Shown here: one piece after another, positions 34,848 to 43,241 of the stretch
Position numbering within the stretch: position 1 is the first letter of the stretch
Layout: every line of letters begins with the position of its first letter
From: SZUA-35 sp964351995
GTDB taxonomy: Bacteria; Actinomycetota; Acidimicrobiia; Acidimicrobiales; SZUA-35
Direction: 5' to 3'
Length of the DNA stretch: 64,000 bases
NCBI GenBank assembly: GCA_964351995.1
Contig: CAYGQE010000008.1
Span: 62,001 to 126,000, forward strand
Position numbers and translations under genes: made by a program
The notes under the pieces: generated by a model
The model's database searches: none
What the model was told of the DNA's origin: nothing
The model's input: the letters and a program-made list of their open reading frames with translations, nothing else

Positions 34848-36245
34848 GTGTCCACTACTGAAGCTCCCGCCCCCGCCGAAGAAATGCCGAGCAACGAATA
34901 CGTTCCTCGGCAGATCGTCGAAAATGACCTCGTTGGTGACCTCGATGAGGCATACACCAACTCGATGGTGCTCGTCGATGACGGCCAACTCGTCACCGGA
35001 ACCGTCGTCCGCGTTGATCGCGACGAAGTTCTCCTCGACATCGGCTACAAGTCCGAGGGCGTCATTCCCGCTCGCGAACTCTCGATCCGCAACGCCGTTG
35101 ACCCCTCCGAGATCGTCTCGGTTGGCGACGAGATCGAAGCTCTCGTCCTCCAGAAGGAAGACAAAGAAGGCCGTCTGGTTCTCTCCAAGAAGCGTGCTCA
35201 GTATGAGCGTGCCTGGGGCACCATTGAAGAGGTCAAAGAACGCGATGGCGTCGTGTCCGGCCCCGTCATCGAAGTGGTCAAGGGCGGCCTGATCATCGAC
35301 ATCGGCCTCCGTGGCTTCCTTCCAGCTTCGCTCGTCGAGCTTCGCCGTGTGCGCGATCTTCAGCCCTACGTTGGCAAGAGCCTCGATGCCAAGATCATCG
35401 AGCTCGACAAGAACCGCAACAACGTCGTGCTCAGCCGTCGTGCGTTCTTGGAAGAGACCCAGAAGGAACAGCGCGAGGATTTCCTCGCCAATTTGCAGCC
35501 CGGCGAGGTTCGAAGCGGCGTGGTCAGCTCCGTGGTCAACTTCGGTGCGTTCGTCGACCTTGGCGGCATGGACGGACTCATCCACGTGTCCGAACTCTCC
35601 TGGAAGCACGTTGATCACCCTGGTTCTGTCGTTGCCGTTGGTGACGAAGTCACCGTCCAGGTCCTCGAAGTCGACCTTGATCGAGAGCGCATCAGCCTCT
35701 CGCTCAAGGCCACCCAGCAGGATCCCTGGCAGGAATTCGCTACGAGCCACCGTGTTGGCGAGCTCGTCTACGGTCGTGTCACCAAGCTGGTGCCGTTCGG
35801 CTCCTTCGTCCAGGTCGGCGACGGCATCGAAGGCCTCGTGCACATCTCCGAAATGTCTGCCCACCACGTTGACCTTCCCGAGCAAGTCGTCACCCCTGGC
35901 GAAGAACTCTGGGTCAAGATCATCGATATCGACCTCCAGCGTCGCCGCATCAGCCTGTCGATCAAGCAGGCTGCCGAAGGCGGCGTCGTGGCACAGGAGT
36001 ACCAGGAAGCATTCGGCGAGCACGCCTTCGATGCCGATGGCAACTACATCGGCCCAACCGAAGTCGACCCAGCGACCGAAGCGGCATGGGCTGAGTACTA
36101 CGAGGACCTCGAAGGTGGCGATGGCGCCACTGGCGAAGCTCCTGAAGCACCCGCTGCTGACGAAGCACCGGCAGCCGAAGAAGAAGCTACTGAAGTCGCT
36201 GAGGTGACCGAAGCTGTGGCTGGGGAATCAACCGAAGAGGCCTGA
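34848..36245 (+). CDS. rpsA: 30S ribosomal protein S1
   Basis: The 465-aa protein has four S1 domains in tandem. Domain starts are visible at GTVVRVDRDEVLLDIGYKSE, VIEVVKGGLIIDIGLRGFLP, SGVVSSVVNFGAFVDLGG and GRVTKLVPFGSFVQVGDG, with GLIHVSELSW and GLVHISEMSA in the last two. The C-terminal tail is acidic and Ala/Glu rich. Four domains are normal in actinobacteria, against six in E. coli. S1 brings mRNA to the ribosome; in a genome with many leaderless-looking genes its role may be reduced for those. The GTG start is at 34848. Confidence 0.96.
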   Translation: MSTTEAPAPAEEMPSNEYVPRQIVENDLVGDLDEAYTNSMVLVDDGQLVTGTVVRVDRDEVLLDIGYKSEGVIPARELSIRNAVDPSEIVSVGDEIEALVLQKEDKEGRLVLSKKRAQYERAWGTIEEVKERDGVVSGPVIEVVKGGLIIDIGLRGFLPASLVELRRVRDLQPYVGKSLDAKIIELDKNRNNVVLSRRAFLEETQKEQREDFLANLQPGEVRSGVVSSVVNFGAFVDLGGMDGLIHVSELSWKHVDHPGSVVAVGDEVTVQVLEVDLDRERISLSLKATQQDPWQEFATSHRVGELVYGRVTKLVPFGSFVQVGDGIEGLVHISEMSAHHVDLPEQVVTPGEELWVKIIDIDLQRRRISLSIKQAAEGGVVAQEYQEAFGEHAFDADGNYIGPTEVDPATEAAWAEYYEDLEGGDGATGEAPEAPAADEAPAAEEEATEVAEVTEAVAGESTEEA

Positions 36246-36276
36246 TTCCCGGGTCCCACCCGCTTGACAAACGAAA

Positions 36277-36316
36277 AAGAAGCGCCCCGCAATGCGGGGC
36301 GCTTCTTCTGCGTTTT
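36277..36316 (+). terminator. Strong intrinsic terminator of rpsA
   Basis: A perfect 14-base stem (36277-36290 / 36294-36307) with an AAT loop has A-rich bases upstream and TTCTTCTGCGTTTT downstream. It separates rpsA from the Tad locus. Confidence 0.9.
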
Positions 36317-36317
36317 G

Positions 36318-36492
36318 GGTCCGGATCGGCAGACAGGAGTGGGGATTGCTGCCTGCCGAGGGGCTGGTTCCGTTGGTGACCGCAAAAGAAGTCCGACCGA
36401 ACTACTAAGCCGACGCCCTCTTTGGGCCGAAGGAACGGTGTGCCATCGAAGTCCCGGGCCGTCCAGGCCTTGGCAGAGACCAGGAGAGTGTC
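36318..36492 (+). promoter_or_regulatory. Leader region of the Tad operon
   Basis: About 175 bases without a gene lie between the rpsA terminator and the CpaB-like start. The stretch must hold the Tad promoter. It includes CTACTAAGCCGACG and a short CCCTCTTTGGG hairpin, which suggests a structured leader, but I cannot match it to a known riboswitch. Confidence 0.35.
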
Positions 36493-37419
36493 GTGAACTC
36501 ACGGCGAACCGTAATTCTTCTCATTGCCATCGTCGTCAGCGCAGTGTCCGCACTCGGCTTGTCACGATATGTCCAGGGCCTGGAGGATGACGTCTACGGA
36601 GACGCCGCCCTGGGTAATGCCTGGATCGTGCAGAGCCAGATTCCCAAAGGAACACCTTCAGAACAGGCCGTGGGTCAGGGACTCATCGAACTGACTGAAG
36701 TCCCGGTCGAGTTCATCCCGCCGACCGCCATTGTTGACCCCAGTGCCGAGCTCAACAACCTCGTCGCTGTCGTCGACCTGCCGCAGGGTTCGATGCTCGT
36801 TTCGGGCAATTTCGTTGCACCGAACGTGCTCTCGACCGGCATCACGGACCGCTTGGAAGAGCGTGGGATGGTCACGGTGACCTTCCCGATCGATCAGGTC
36901 GCTGGGGTTGCCGGCTTCGTCCAGCCGGGTGATTTCGTGAACATGCTGGTCGTTCGCTCCTTGTCCTTTGCTGAAGAAGGCGAAGAGGTCAACCCCGAAG
37001 AGGTCGGTGGTGGTACCGCGGACGGCGATTTTGCCGACCTCGAACAGTTCTACGAGAACGACGCTCCGGCATCGGCTGCTGCCAGCCTCTACACCGAGAA
37101 CGTCCGCTACTTCTACCAAAAGGCTGAAGTCCTCGCTGTTGGTCAGTCGCTTCCTCTCGACCTCGGTGAGACTGCGACCGAGGAGCAGGGCGCTGCCGTT
37201 GCTGGCGGGGTCATCACCCTGGCTGTTCCGCCAGAGGTCGTTCAGCAGGTCCTCGCCGTAGGCACCGAGAACCTCTATCTCTCCCTCGTTCCTGCCAGCT
37301 ACGAGCCCGAAGCTTTGCTGCCCATGGACATCACCGAGCTGCTGTACCCGGCTGAGGATGAAGCACGGCTCACCCCGTACTTCGCCGAAGAGGCCGAAGA
37401 CGACGCTCCTTCCCAGTGA
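36493..37419 (+). CDS. cpaB: CpaB/RcpC-like Flp pilus assembly protein
   Basis: The 308-aa protein has an N-terminal membrane anchor (TVILLIAIVVSAVSALGLS), then a SAF-like region with IVQSQIPKGTPSE and DLPQGSMLVSGNFV, as in RcpC/CpaB. In Gram-negative Tad systems it helps the secretin; here no secretin is visible, so it is likely a membrane-bound pilus stabiliser. The C-terminal region is acidic. The GTG at 36493 follows AGGAGA. It is first in the Tad operon, with 72 bases to the next gene. Confidence 0.8.
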   Translation: MNSRRTVILLIAIVVSAVSALGLSRYVQGLEDDVYGDAALGNAWIVQSQIPKGTPSEQAVGQGLIELTEVPVEFIPPTAIVDPSAELNNLVAVVDLPQGSMLVSGNFVAPNVLSTGITDRLEERGMVTVTFPIDQVAGVAGFVQPGDFVNMLVVRSLSFAEEGEEVNPEEVGGGTADGDFADLEQFYENDAPASAAASLYTENVRYFYQKAEVLAVGQSLPLDLGETATEEQGAAVAGGVITLAVPPEVVQQVLAVGTENLYLSLVPASYEPEALLPMDITELLYPAEDEARLTPYFAEEAEDDAPSQ

Positions 37420-37452
37420 CACGCTGATCCTCAGTCACACGCTGATCCTCAG
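37417..37452 (+). repeat. Tandem 18-bp repeat between cpaB and tadZ
   Basis: Two 18-base units, each ending CACGCTGATCCTCAG and differing only at the second base, are adjacent directly after the cpaB-like stop, which lies in the first unit. No function is evident. Confidence 0.75.
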
Positions 37453-37491
37453 CGACCCGTCCTTTCCGTTTGTTCTTTCCAGGAGTCCACA

Positions 37492-38790
37492 ATGAATGAA
37501 ACCACGAGCGATTTCTCGAGCTTCGAGCTCGATGACTTCTCATCGTTCAATGATGACGAGGCTCCGCCAGAAGAGCCGATCGGTCTGGGTGCTGCAACGG
37601 TTGCCGTGGTCGACGCCGATCTCGCAGTCCGGGACTACCTGGCGACCCAACTCGGTGACGACGTCACCAAGGTTGCGTCCCTGGCTGAGCTCGAGGCTCG
37701 TATCGGGATGTATCCCATGGTTGCCGTACTCGGTCCGTCGTGTATCACGCCAGCAGACTTCGCTCTTGTCGAGCAGTGGGGACGAACACATCCAGAAGTC
37801 GGCACGATTCTCGTGACTTCTGAGCTCTCCACAGAGCTGCTCCAGACGGCTCTCCGGTCTGGAGTGCGTGATGTGCTGTCCGCACCAATCGACCAGATGC
37901 AGTTCGTCGAAACGGTCAGCCGTATCGGCGAGACCCTCCACATGGCGCCGACTCCGGGAAGCAACGAGCCGGCGACGCCTGACGTCGCAGATGCTCTTGC
38001 TGCAGGCGAAGGCGCCCCTGGGCGAATCATCTCGGTCTTTTCTACAAAGGGCGGGTCCGGTAAGTCGGTCATGGCTGTGAACCTGGCCGTGACGCTCGCA
38101 GAGAACTCGGATCGACCGGTGGTGTTGATTGACGGTCACCTGCAGTTCGGTGATGTCTCGGTGATGCTGAAGCTTGCGCCCCACCACACGGTGGTCGACG
38201 CGGTGTCCCAGCTCGACCGTCTCGATCCTTCGATGGTCGCCAGTCTGCTCACTGACCATTCAGAGAGCAAGCTCAAGGTGCTCCCGGCGCCGATGGAACC
38301 CAGCTTTGCCGACCAAATCACTGGCGATCAGATGGTCAAGCTGATCAACATCGTTCGTCAGTACGCCGGCTTCGTCGTCGTCGACCTTCCCGCCTTCTTC
38401 AACGAGACTGTCCTCGGCATCATCGAGAACTCCGACGAAGTGATTCTTGTTGCCGGCTTGGACATTCCGAATATCAAGAACGTCAAGATCGGTCTCAGCA
38501 CGCTGGGTCTCCTGAACGTTCCGAAAGAAAAGATGCACCTCGTCCTCAACCGAGCTGACTCCAAGGTCAAGCTCGATGTCGGTGAAGTTGAAAAGACACT
38601 GGGCGTCACCGCAGCTGCTCGGATTCCCTCCGATGTCGTGGTGCCGATTTCGGTGAACAAGGGCCACCCCGTCGTGCTTTCCGCACCTCGATCTGGCGTG
38701 GCCCGTGAAATTCAGAAACTGGCCGAACGCTTCCTTGATGGAGCGATCGCCGAGACGTCGACAGGTAGTCGACGTCGGTTCTTTGGTTGA
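37492..38790 (+). CDS. tadZ: TadZ/CpaE-like ATPase
   Basis: The 432-aa protein has an N-terminal atypical receiver-like domain (VAVVDADLAVRDYLATQLG) and a C-terminal MinD/ParA ATPase domain with deviant Walker A FSTKGGSGKSVMAVNLAV and the LQFGDVSVML and VVVDLPAFFNE blocks. TadZ/CpaE localises the Tad machine at the pole or membrane. The Walker A has the signature Lys before GG. ATG 37492 follows AGGAG. It precedes the TadA ATPase by 25 bases. Confidence 0.88.
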   Translation: MNETTSDFSSFELDDFSSFNDDEAPPEEPIGLGAATVAVVDADLAVRDYLATQLGDDVTKVASLAELEARIGMYPMVAVLGPSCITPADFALVEQWGRTHPEVGTILVTSELSTELLQTALRSGVRDVLSAPIDQMQFVETVSRIGETLHMAPTPGSNEPATPDVADALAAGEGAPGRIISVFSTKGGSGKSVMAVNLAVTLAENSDRPVVLIDGHLQFGDVSVMLKLAPHHTVVDAVSQLDRLDPSMVASLLTDHSESKLKVLPAPMEPSFADQITGDQMVKLINIVRQYAGFVVVDLPAFFNETVLGIIENSDEVILVAGLDIPNIKNVKIGLSTLGLLNVPKEKMHLVLNRADSKVKLDVGEVEKTLGVTAAARIPSDVVVPISVNKGHPVVLSAPRSGVAREIQKLAERFLDGAIAETSTGSRRRFFG

Positions 38791-38815
38791 TCAACGGTCT
38801 TGAGGAGCTGGGCAC

Positions 38816-40192
38816 ATGTCGCTGTACCGACGTTTGAATGAAGCTGGTGGAGACACCGGGCAAGACCCGCGGTTGAGCCAACGCGCCGATCCTGCGATCG
38901 GTGAGATCCGTCACCGGATCCATGGAGCACTGATCGAGGAACTCGGCCCGATCCTCTACGACACGAGGATGAATGAGGACGAGCTGCGCAAGCGCGTCCA
39001 CGAATCGTTGCATCAAGCATTGGCGCAGGAGCGAACACCGCTGTCGGCTGCTGACAAGGCAACCCTTATCCAGGACGTCTCTGATGACATCCTTGGCTAC
39101 GGCCCGATCGACAAGCTGCTCCGGGAAGAATCGGTCAGCGAGATCATGTGCAATGGTCCGAAGCAGATCTATGTCGAGCGCGGCGGCAAGCTCGAGCGTG
39201 ACGAGGTCACCTTCGTCGACGAGACCCACCTGCGTCGCATCATCGACAAGATCGTGGCTCAGGTCGGGCGACGCATCGATGAGTCTTCACCACTCTGCGA
39301 CGCTCGTCTACCCGACGGCTCTCGTGTCAACGCGGTGATCGCTCCGCTTGCTGTTGGCGGACCGTTCCTCACCATCCGAAAGTTCGCCGCCGATCCTCTT
39401 CGGATCGACGACCTCATCCGCTTCGGCACCCTGAGTGTCCACGCCGCACGCTTCTTGCAGGCCTGCATCGTTGGCAAGCTCAACGTGGTCGTGTCCGGCG
39501 GTACCGGTACCGGCAAGACGACCACGCTCAACGTGCTCTCGTCCTTCATCCCCGCTGATGAGCGAATCATCACTGTTGAGGATGCCAAGGAGCTTCAGCT
39601 TGCTCAGGATCACGTCCTGTCGCTGGAGACTCGCCCGCCGAACGTCGAAGGCAAGGGCGAAGTCAGTATCCGTGAGCTGGTGAAGAACACGCTTCGTATG
39701 CGCCCCGACCGCATCGTGGTCGGCGAGTGCCGCTCCGGCGAAGCACTCGACATGCTCCAGGCGATGAACACCGGTCACGATGGTTCGTTGACCACGCTTC
39801 ACGCCAACAACCCTCGTGACTCTCTCAGCCGTCTCGAGACGCTGGTGCTCATGGCTGGCTATGACCTTCCGGTCAGGGCCATTCGTGAGCAGATCTCGTC
39901 TGCTGTGGACATGATCGTGCAGCTGCAGCGTCTCCGTGACGGCTCACGCCGCATCACGCACATCACTGAAGTCGCCGGCATGGAAGGTGAGATCATCACT
40001 CTGCAGGACGTCTTCTTGTTCGACTACTCCGCCGGTGTTGACGAGCACGGCCGATTCAAGGGTCAGCTCAAGCCCACTGGTGTGCGCCCCAAGTTCTCCC
40101 AAAAGCTCGCTGATCACGGCATTCGTCTTGGGCCAGAAATGTTCAGTGCGAACCAGGGCGAAGCCGGAGCTCAGGAACGGGGCCGAAGGTGA
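38816..40192 (+). CDS. tadA: TadA/CpaF pilus assembly ATPase
   Basis: The 458-aa secretion ATPase of the PilB/VirB11 superfamily powers Flp pilus assembly. Walker A is SGGTGTGKTTTLNVLSSF; the Asp box VEDAKELQL, Walker B RPDRIVVGECRSGEALDML and His box TGHDGSLTTLHANNPRD are intact. The N-terminal domain has LREESVSEIMCNGPKQIY. It overlaps the start of the vWA-TadB gene by four bases, so production is coupled with the platform proteins. Confidence 0.95.
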   Translation: MSLYRRLNEAGGDTGQDPRLSQRADPAIGEIRHRIHGALIEELGPILYDTRMNEDELRKRVHESLHQALAQERTPLSAADKATLIQDVSDDILGYGPIDKLLREESVSEIMCNGPKQIYVERGGKLERDEVTFVDETHLRRIIDKIVAQVGRRIDESSPLCDARLPDGSRVNAVIAPLAVGGPFLTIRKFAADPLRIDDLIRFGTLSVHAARFLQACIVGKLNVVVSGGTGTGKTTTLNVLSSFIPADERIITVEDAKELQLAQDHVLSLETRPPNVEGKGEVSIRELVKNTLRMRPDRIVVGECRSGEALDMLQAMNTGHDGSLTTLHANNPRDSLSRLETLVLMAGYDLPVRAIREQISSAVDMIVQLQRLRDGSRRITHITEVAGMEGEIITLQDVFLFDYSAGVDEHGRFKGQLKPTGVRPKFSQKLADHGIRLGPEMFSANQGEAGAQERGRR

Positions 40193-42299
40193 GTTGCACC
40201 CAAACGATGCTGCCGAAGGTTTCCCTCCGGCAGCTCGTGGCGGTCTTTGCCGCCGTCTTCACTGTGGTGTTTGGCATGCTGCCGGCCGTTTCCGCCCAAG
40301 AGGCAGAAGGTGCCTCGCAGCTCGTTGCTCACCGTGTCGACGCCCGTACCGAGACAACCGAGATCATCGCGATTTCCAACGACTACTCGGCCACCTCGGT
40401 TTCGCTCGAGGAGAACGGCTCAGGCATCGAAGGCCAGCTGGCCACGCTGGGGTCGATCTCGATGGATCGGGAGGTCGTGTTCGTCGTCGATACGAGCCAA
40501 CGCCTCCGCACCAACGATGCGCTCGGCGAGTTCCAAGCGGCACTCGCTGCTGAGATTCGCCAGCTTCCCGCCGGCACGTCTGTGGGTGTCGTCGATGCGG
40601 CGAGCACCGCCATCATCGTCGTGCCGATGACGAACGATTTGAACGAAGCGGCCACCGGTGTCGAATCCATTGGATTCTCCGAGGGCGGTCGTGTGATCGA
40701 CGGCGTCGACAAGGCTGTCGCCATGTTGAGCGAACCAGAGGTGGACGAACCCGTCACCGCTGTTCAGTCAGTCGTTGTATTTTCTGGCGGCGTCGATGTC
40801 GGATCCGATGCCTCGGTTGGTGCATCTCAGGGTGGCCTCATCCGTCGAGGCGCTCAGCTGATCACTCTCGACTTCAATGGCGGCGAGCCCTCATTCGACG
40901 CCGTGGTCAAAGCTACGGGTGGCCTCGGTTTCAACATCGCAACCGCAGATGCCATTGCTGCATCGATCAAGACCGCCGTCAACGCCGCTTCGGATCGCTA
41001 CGTGGTTCGGTTCGTTGGACAGAGCGCCGAAGACACCCGAGGCGATCTGACTGTCTCTATTGCCGGAGCCTCTGACAGTGTCTCCTATCCAGGCGGAGAG
41101 CTGACGATTCGTTCGCTTGCACTCACCCCATCAGCCCAAGATCAAACCACCGGGGCCTTCGGGTTCTTCGAGACACGGACTGGCTTCTACGTGACGATGC
41201 TGATGGCCTTCCTCGGCATCGGCCTCGTGATCTACATGCTGGGCTCGATCTTCGCCAGCGGCGAGTCGACCCTGGACGGGCTCATCGCCCGCTACTCGGC
41301 CGGTGACGAAGAACTCGCCGCCGAGGATTCCAACATTGTGCAGACCGCACTCGTGCAACGAGCGGTCGAGATGTCTGAGTCCTTCGCTGAGGACCGCGGC
41401 TTCCTGCTCAAGGTCGAGGAGCTCCTTGAACGGGCGAAGTTGCCGCTTCGTCCTGGCGAAGCGATGTCGTTCTACCTGGCATCGATCGTGCTCGGCATGG
41501 GTTTCGGTTTCTTCTTGCTCGGAGGCCTTCTGGGCTCGGTGATCGTCGGTTTCGGTGTTGCGCTCGGCCTGCTCTTCGTCGTCCGCTTCATGGCGAAGCG
41601 TCGTATGCGGAAATTCGAGCAACAGCTCCCGGACACCCTGCAGCTGCTCGCCGGCACGCTCCGTGCGGGCTACTCGCTTCCGCAGGGATTCGAAGCGGTT
41701 TCGAAGGAGTCGGCTGACCCAATGGGCTACGAGCTCACTCGGGTGATGACCGAGGCTCGCCTTGGTCGTGAGCTCGAAGAAGCGCTTGCCGCTGCGGCGG
41801 AACGCCTCAGCAGCCCCGACTTTGCTTGGGCGGTCATGGCGATCAGCATTCAGCGAGAGGTCGGCGGCAACTTGAACGAACTGCTGATGACGGTCTCAGA
41901 CACCANNNNNNNNNNNNNNNNNNNNNNNNNNNNNNNNNNNNNNNNNNNNNNNNNNNNNNNNNNNNNNNNNNNNNNNNNNNNNNNNNNNNNNNNNNNNNNN
42001 NNNNNCAGCGAGAGGTCGGCGGCAACTTGAACGAACTGCTGATGACGGTCTCAGACACCATGGTTCAACGTGAGCGTCTGAAGGGCGAGATTGCCACCCT
42101 CACCGCCGAGGGCAAGATGTCCGCAATCCTGCTTGGTGGTCTTCCGCCCGGCCTCGGTTTCGTGATGTGGATCATGAACCCTGAGTACATCAACGCGCTC
42201 TTCACCGAATTCCTCGGCAACGTGTTTCTCGGTATGGGAATCGTGTCCTCCATCATCGGCCTCGTCTGGATGAAGAAAGTGATCACGATCGATGTTTGA
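40189..42299 (+). CDS. tadB: vWA-TadB fusion, Flp pilus platform protein (crosses an assembly gap)
   Basis: Read without the artificial gap, merging the duplicated 55 nt, this is one 651-aa protein. Residues 1-36 are a signal peptide. About 93-300 look like a von Willebrand A domain: VVFVVDTSQRL has D101 and S103 of the MIDAS, but R105 replaces the last Ser. A membrane helix (about 333-355) joins a TadB-like half: membrane helices near 428-467, then LPDTLQLLAGTLRAGYSLPQ and QREVGGNLNELL, the T2SSF core. Typical TadB is about 300 aa without a vWA part. The N-terminal domain should be outside the cell, facing wall or pilin. The GTG start is at 40189. Confidence 0.85.
41906..42005. other. Assembly gap of 100 N flanked by identical 55-nt ends
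   Basis: The 55 bases at 41851-41905 are repeated at 42006-42060 and are in the same codon phase. Collapsing them restores one uninterrupted tadB frame, so the gap is probably artificial. Confidence 0.9.
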
Positions 42300-43233
42300 T
42301 CTCATCTCAAGTGTCCCAATCACGGCGTTCGTCACAGCGATTGCTGGTGCCCTGGGTTTGGTGCTCTTCACGGTCCTTTCTCAGGTCGAGGAGAAGACCT
42401 CCATCCGAGACTCGCTGCGACAGCTCGACGACTATGAGGTCGAGAACGTTCGTGATCAGGAGCTGCTGATTCCGCTCAAAGAGCGCGTTATCGGGCCCGT
42501 CGTCGAGCTGATGGGACGCTTCGGTGGCCGGTTCAACCCGCCCGACTACGTCGATGCCGTCCGTCGCAAGCACGTCCAGGCCGGCATCTACTCGCCGGAC
42601 AAGGTCGAACGTTTCCTGGCGCAGCGCATCATCGGGTTCGTCTTCTTGCCGGTGTGGACGATCATCATGTTCGTCTTCAACCCGCTCGGCATCTCCGGGA
42701 TGCTCTTCTGGGCGATGCTCGGACTCGGCTACGTGATCGGCGCTCTCGGCCCGACATCGCAGCTGAACAAGAAGGTCGATCTGCGGCAGAAGGCGATCCA
42801 GCGTTCACTTCCTGACGTGATGGATCTCCTCGTCATCTCTGTTGAAGCAGGTCTCGGCTTCGAGCAGGCACTGGATCGAGTGATCGCCAACGTTCCCGGC
42901 GAACTCTCCGACGAGTTTTCCCGAGTACTCGGCGAATCACGAGCCGGCTCGAGCCGGTCAGATGCCCTTCGTGCCATGGACAAGCGCTGTGACACGCCGG
43001 AGATCCGGTCGTTCGTGATGGCGATGATTCAGGCAGACCAATTCGGTGTGAGTATCGGTCGAGTCCTCCGAAGCCAGGCGGATGAGCTCCGAGTGAAGCG
43101 CCGCCAGCGAGCACAGGAACAGGCGCAAAAGGCGCCCGTGAAGATGATGATCCCGATGGTGTTCTGCATCTTCCCGGCTCTGTTCGTGGTCGTCATCGGC
43201 CCCGCCATCATCAGCATCATCGAAAACTTCTGA
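42292..43233 (+). CDS. tadC: TadC-like pilus assembly membrane protein
   Basis: The 313-aa protein has a T2SSF domain (QRSLPDVMDLLVISVEAGLG, FEQALDRVIANV, DTPEIRSFVMAMIQADQFG) and membrane helices near the N-terminus, about 110-155, and the C-terminus (MVFCIFPALFVVVIGPA). TadC pairs with TadB to form the inner-membrane platform. It overlaps the end of tadB by eight bases and is followed eight bases later by a membrane-protein gene. Confidence 0.9.
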   Translation: MFDLISSVPITAFVTAIAGALGLVLFTVLSQVEEKTSIRDSLRQLDDYEVENVRDQELLIPLKERVIGPVVELMGRFGGRFNPPDYVDAVRRKHVQAGIYSPDKVERFLAQRIIGFVFLPVWTIIMFVFNPLGISGMLFWAMLGLGYVIGALGPTSQLNKKVDLRQKAIQRSLPDVMDLLVISVEAGLGFEQALDRVIANVPGELSDEFSRVLGESRAGSSRSDALRAMDKRCDTPEIRSFVMAMIQADQFGVSIGRVLRSQADELRVKRRQRAQEQAQKAPVKMMIPMVFCIFPALFVVVIGPAIISIIENF

Positions 43234-43241
43234 CACTTCCG

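Noticed and set aside
34815..36023. 402-aa open frame antisense to rpsA
   Set aside because: It is rich in Asp and other residues expected from reading S1 codons backwards; S1 domains on the plus strand are clear.
36360..36440. c-di-GMP-I riboswitch before the Tad operon
   Set aside because: Words such as CGCAAAAG and CTACTAAG are suggestive, but the 5-prime half of the consensus and its stems are not found.
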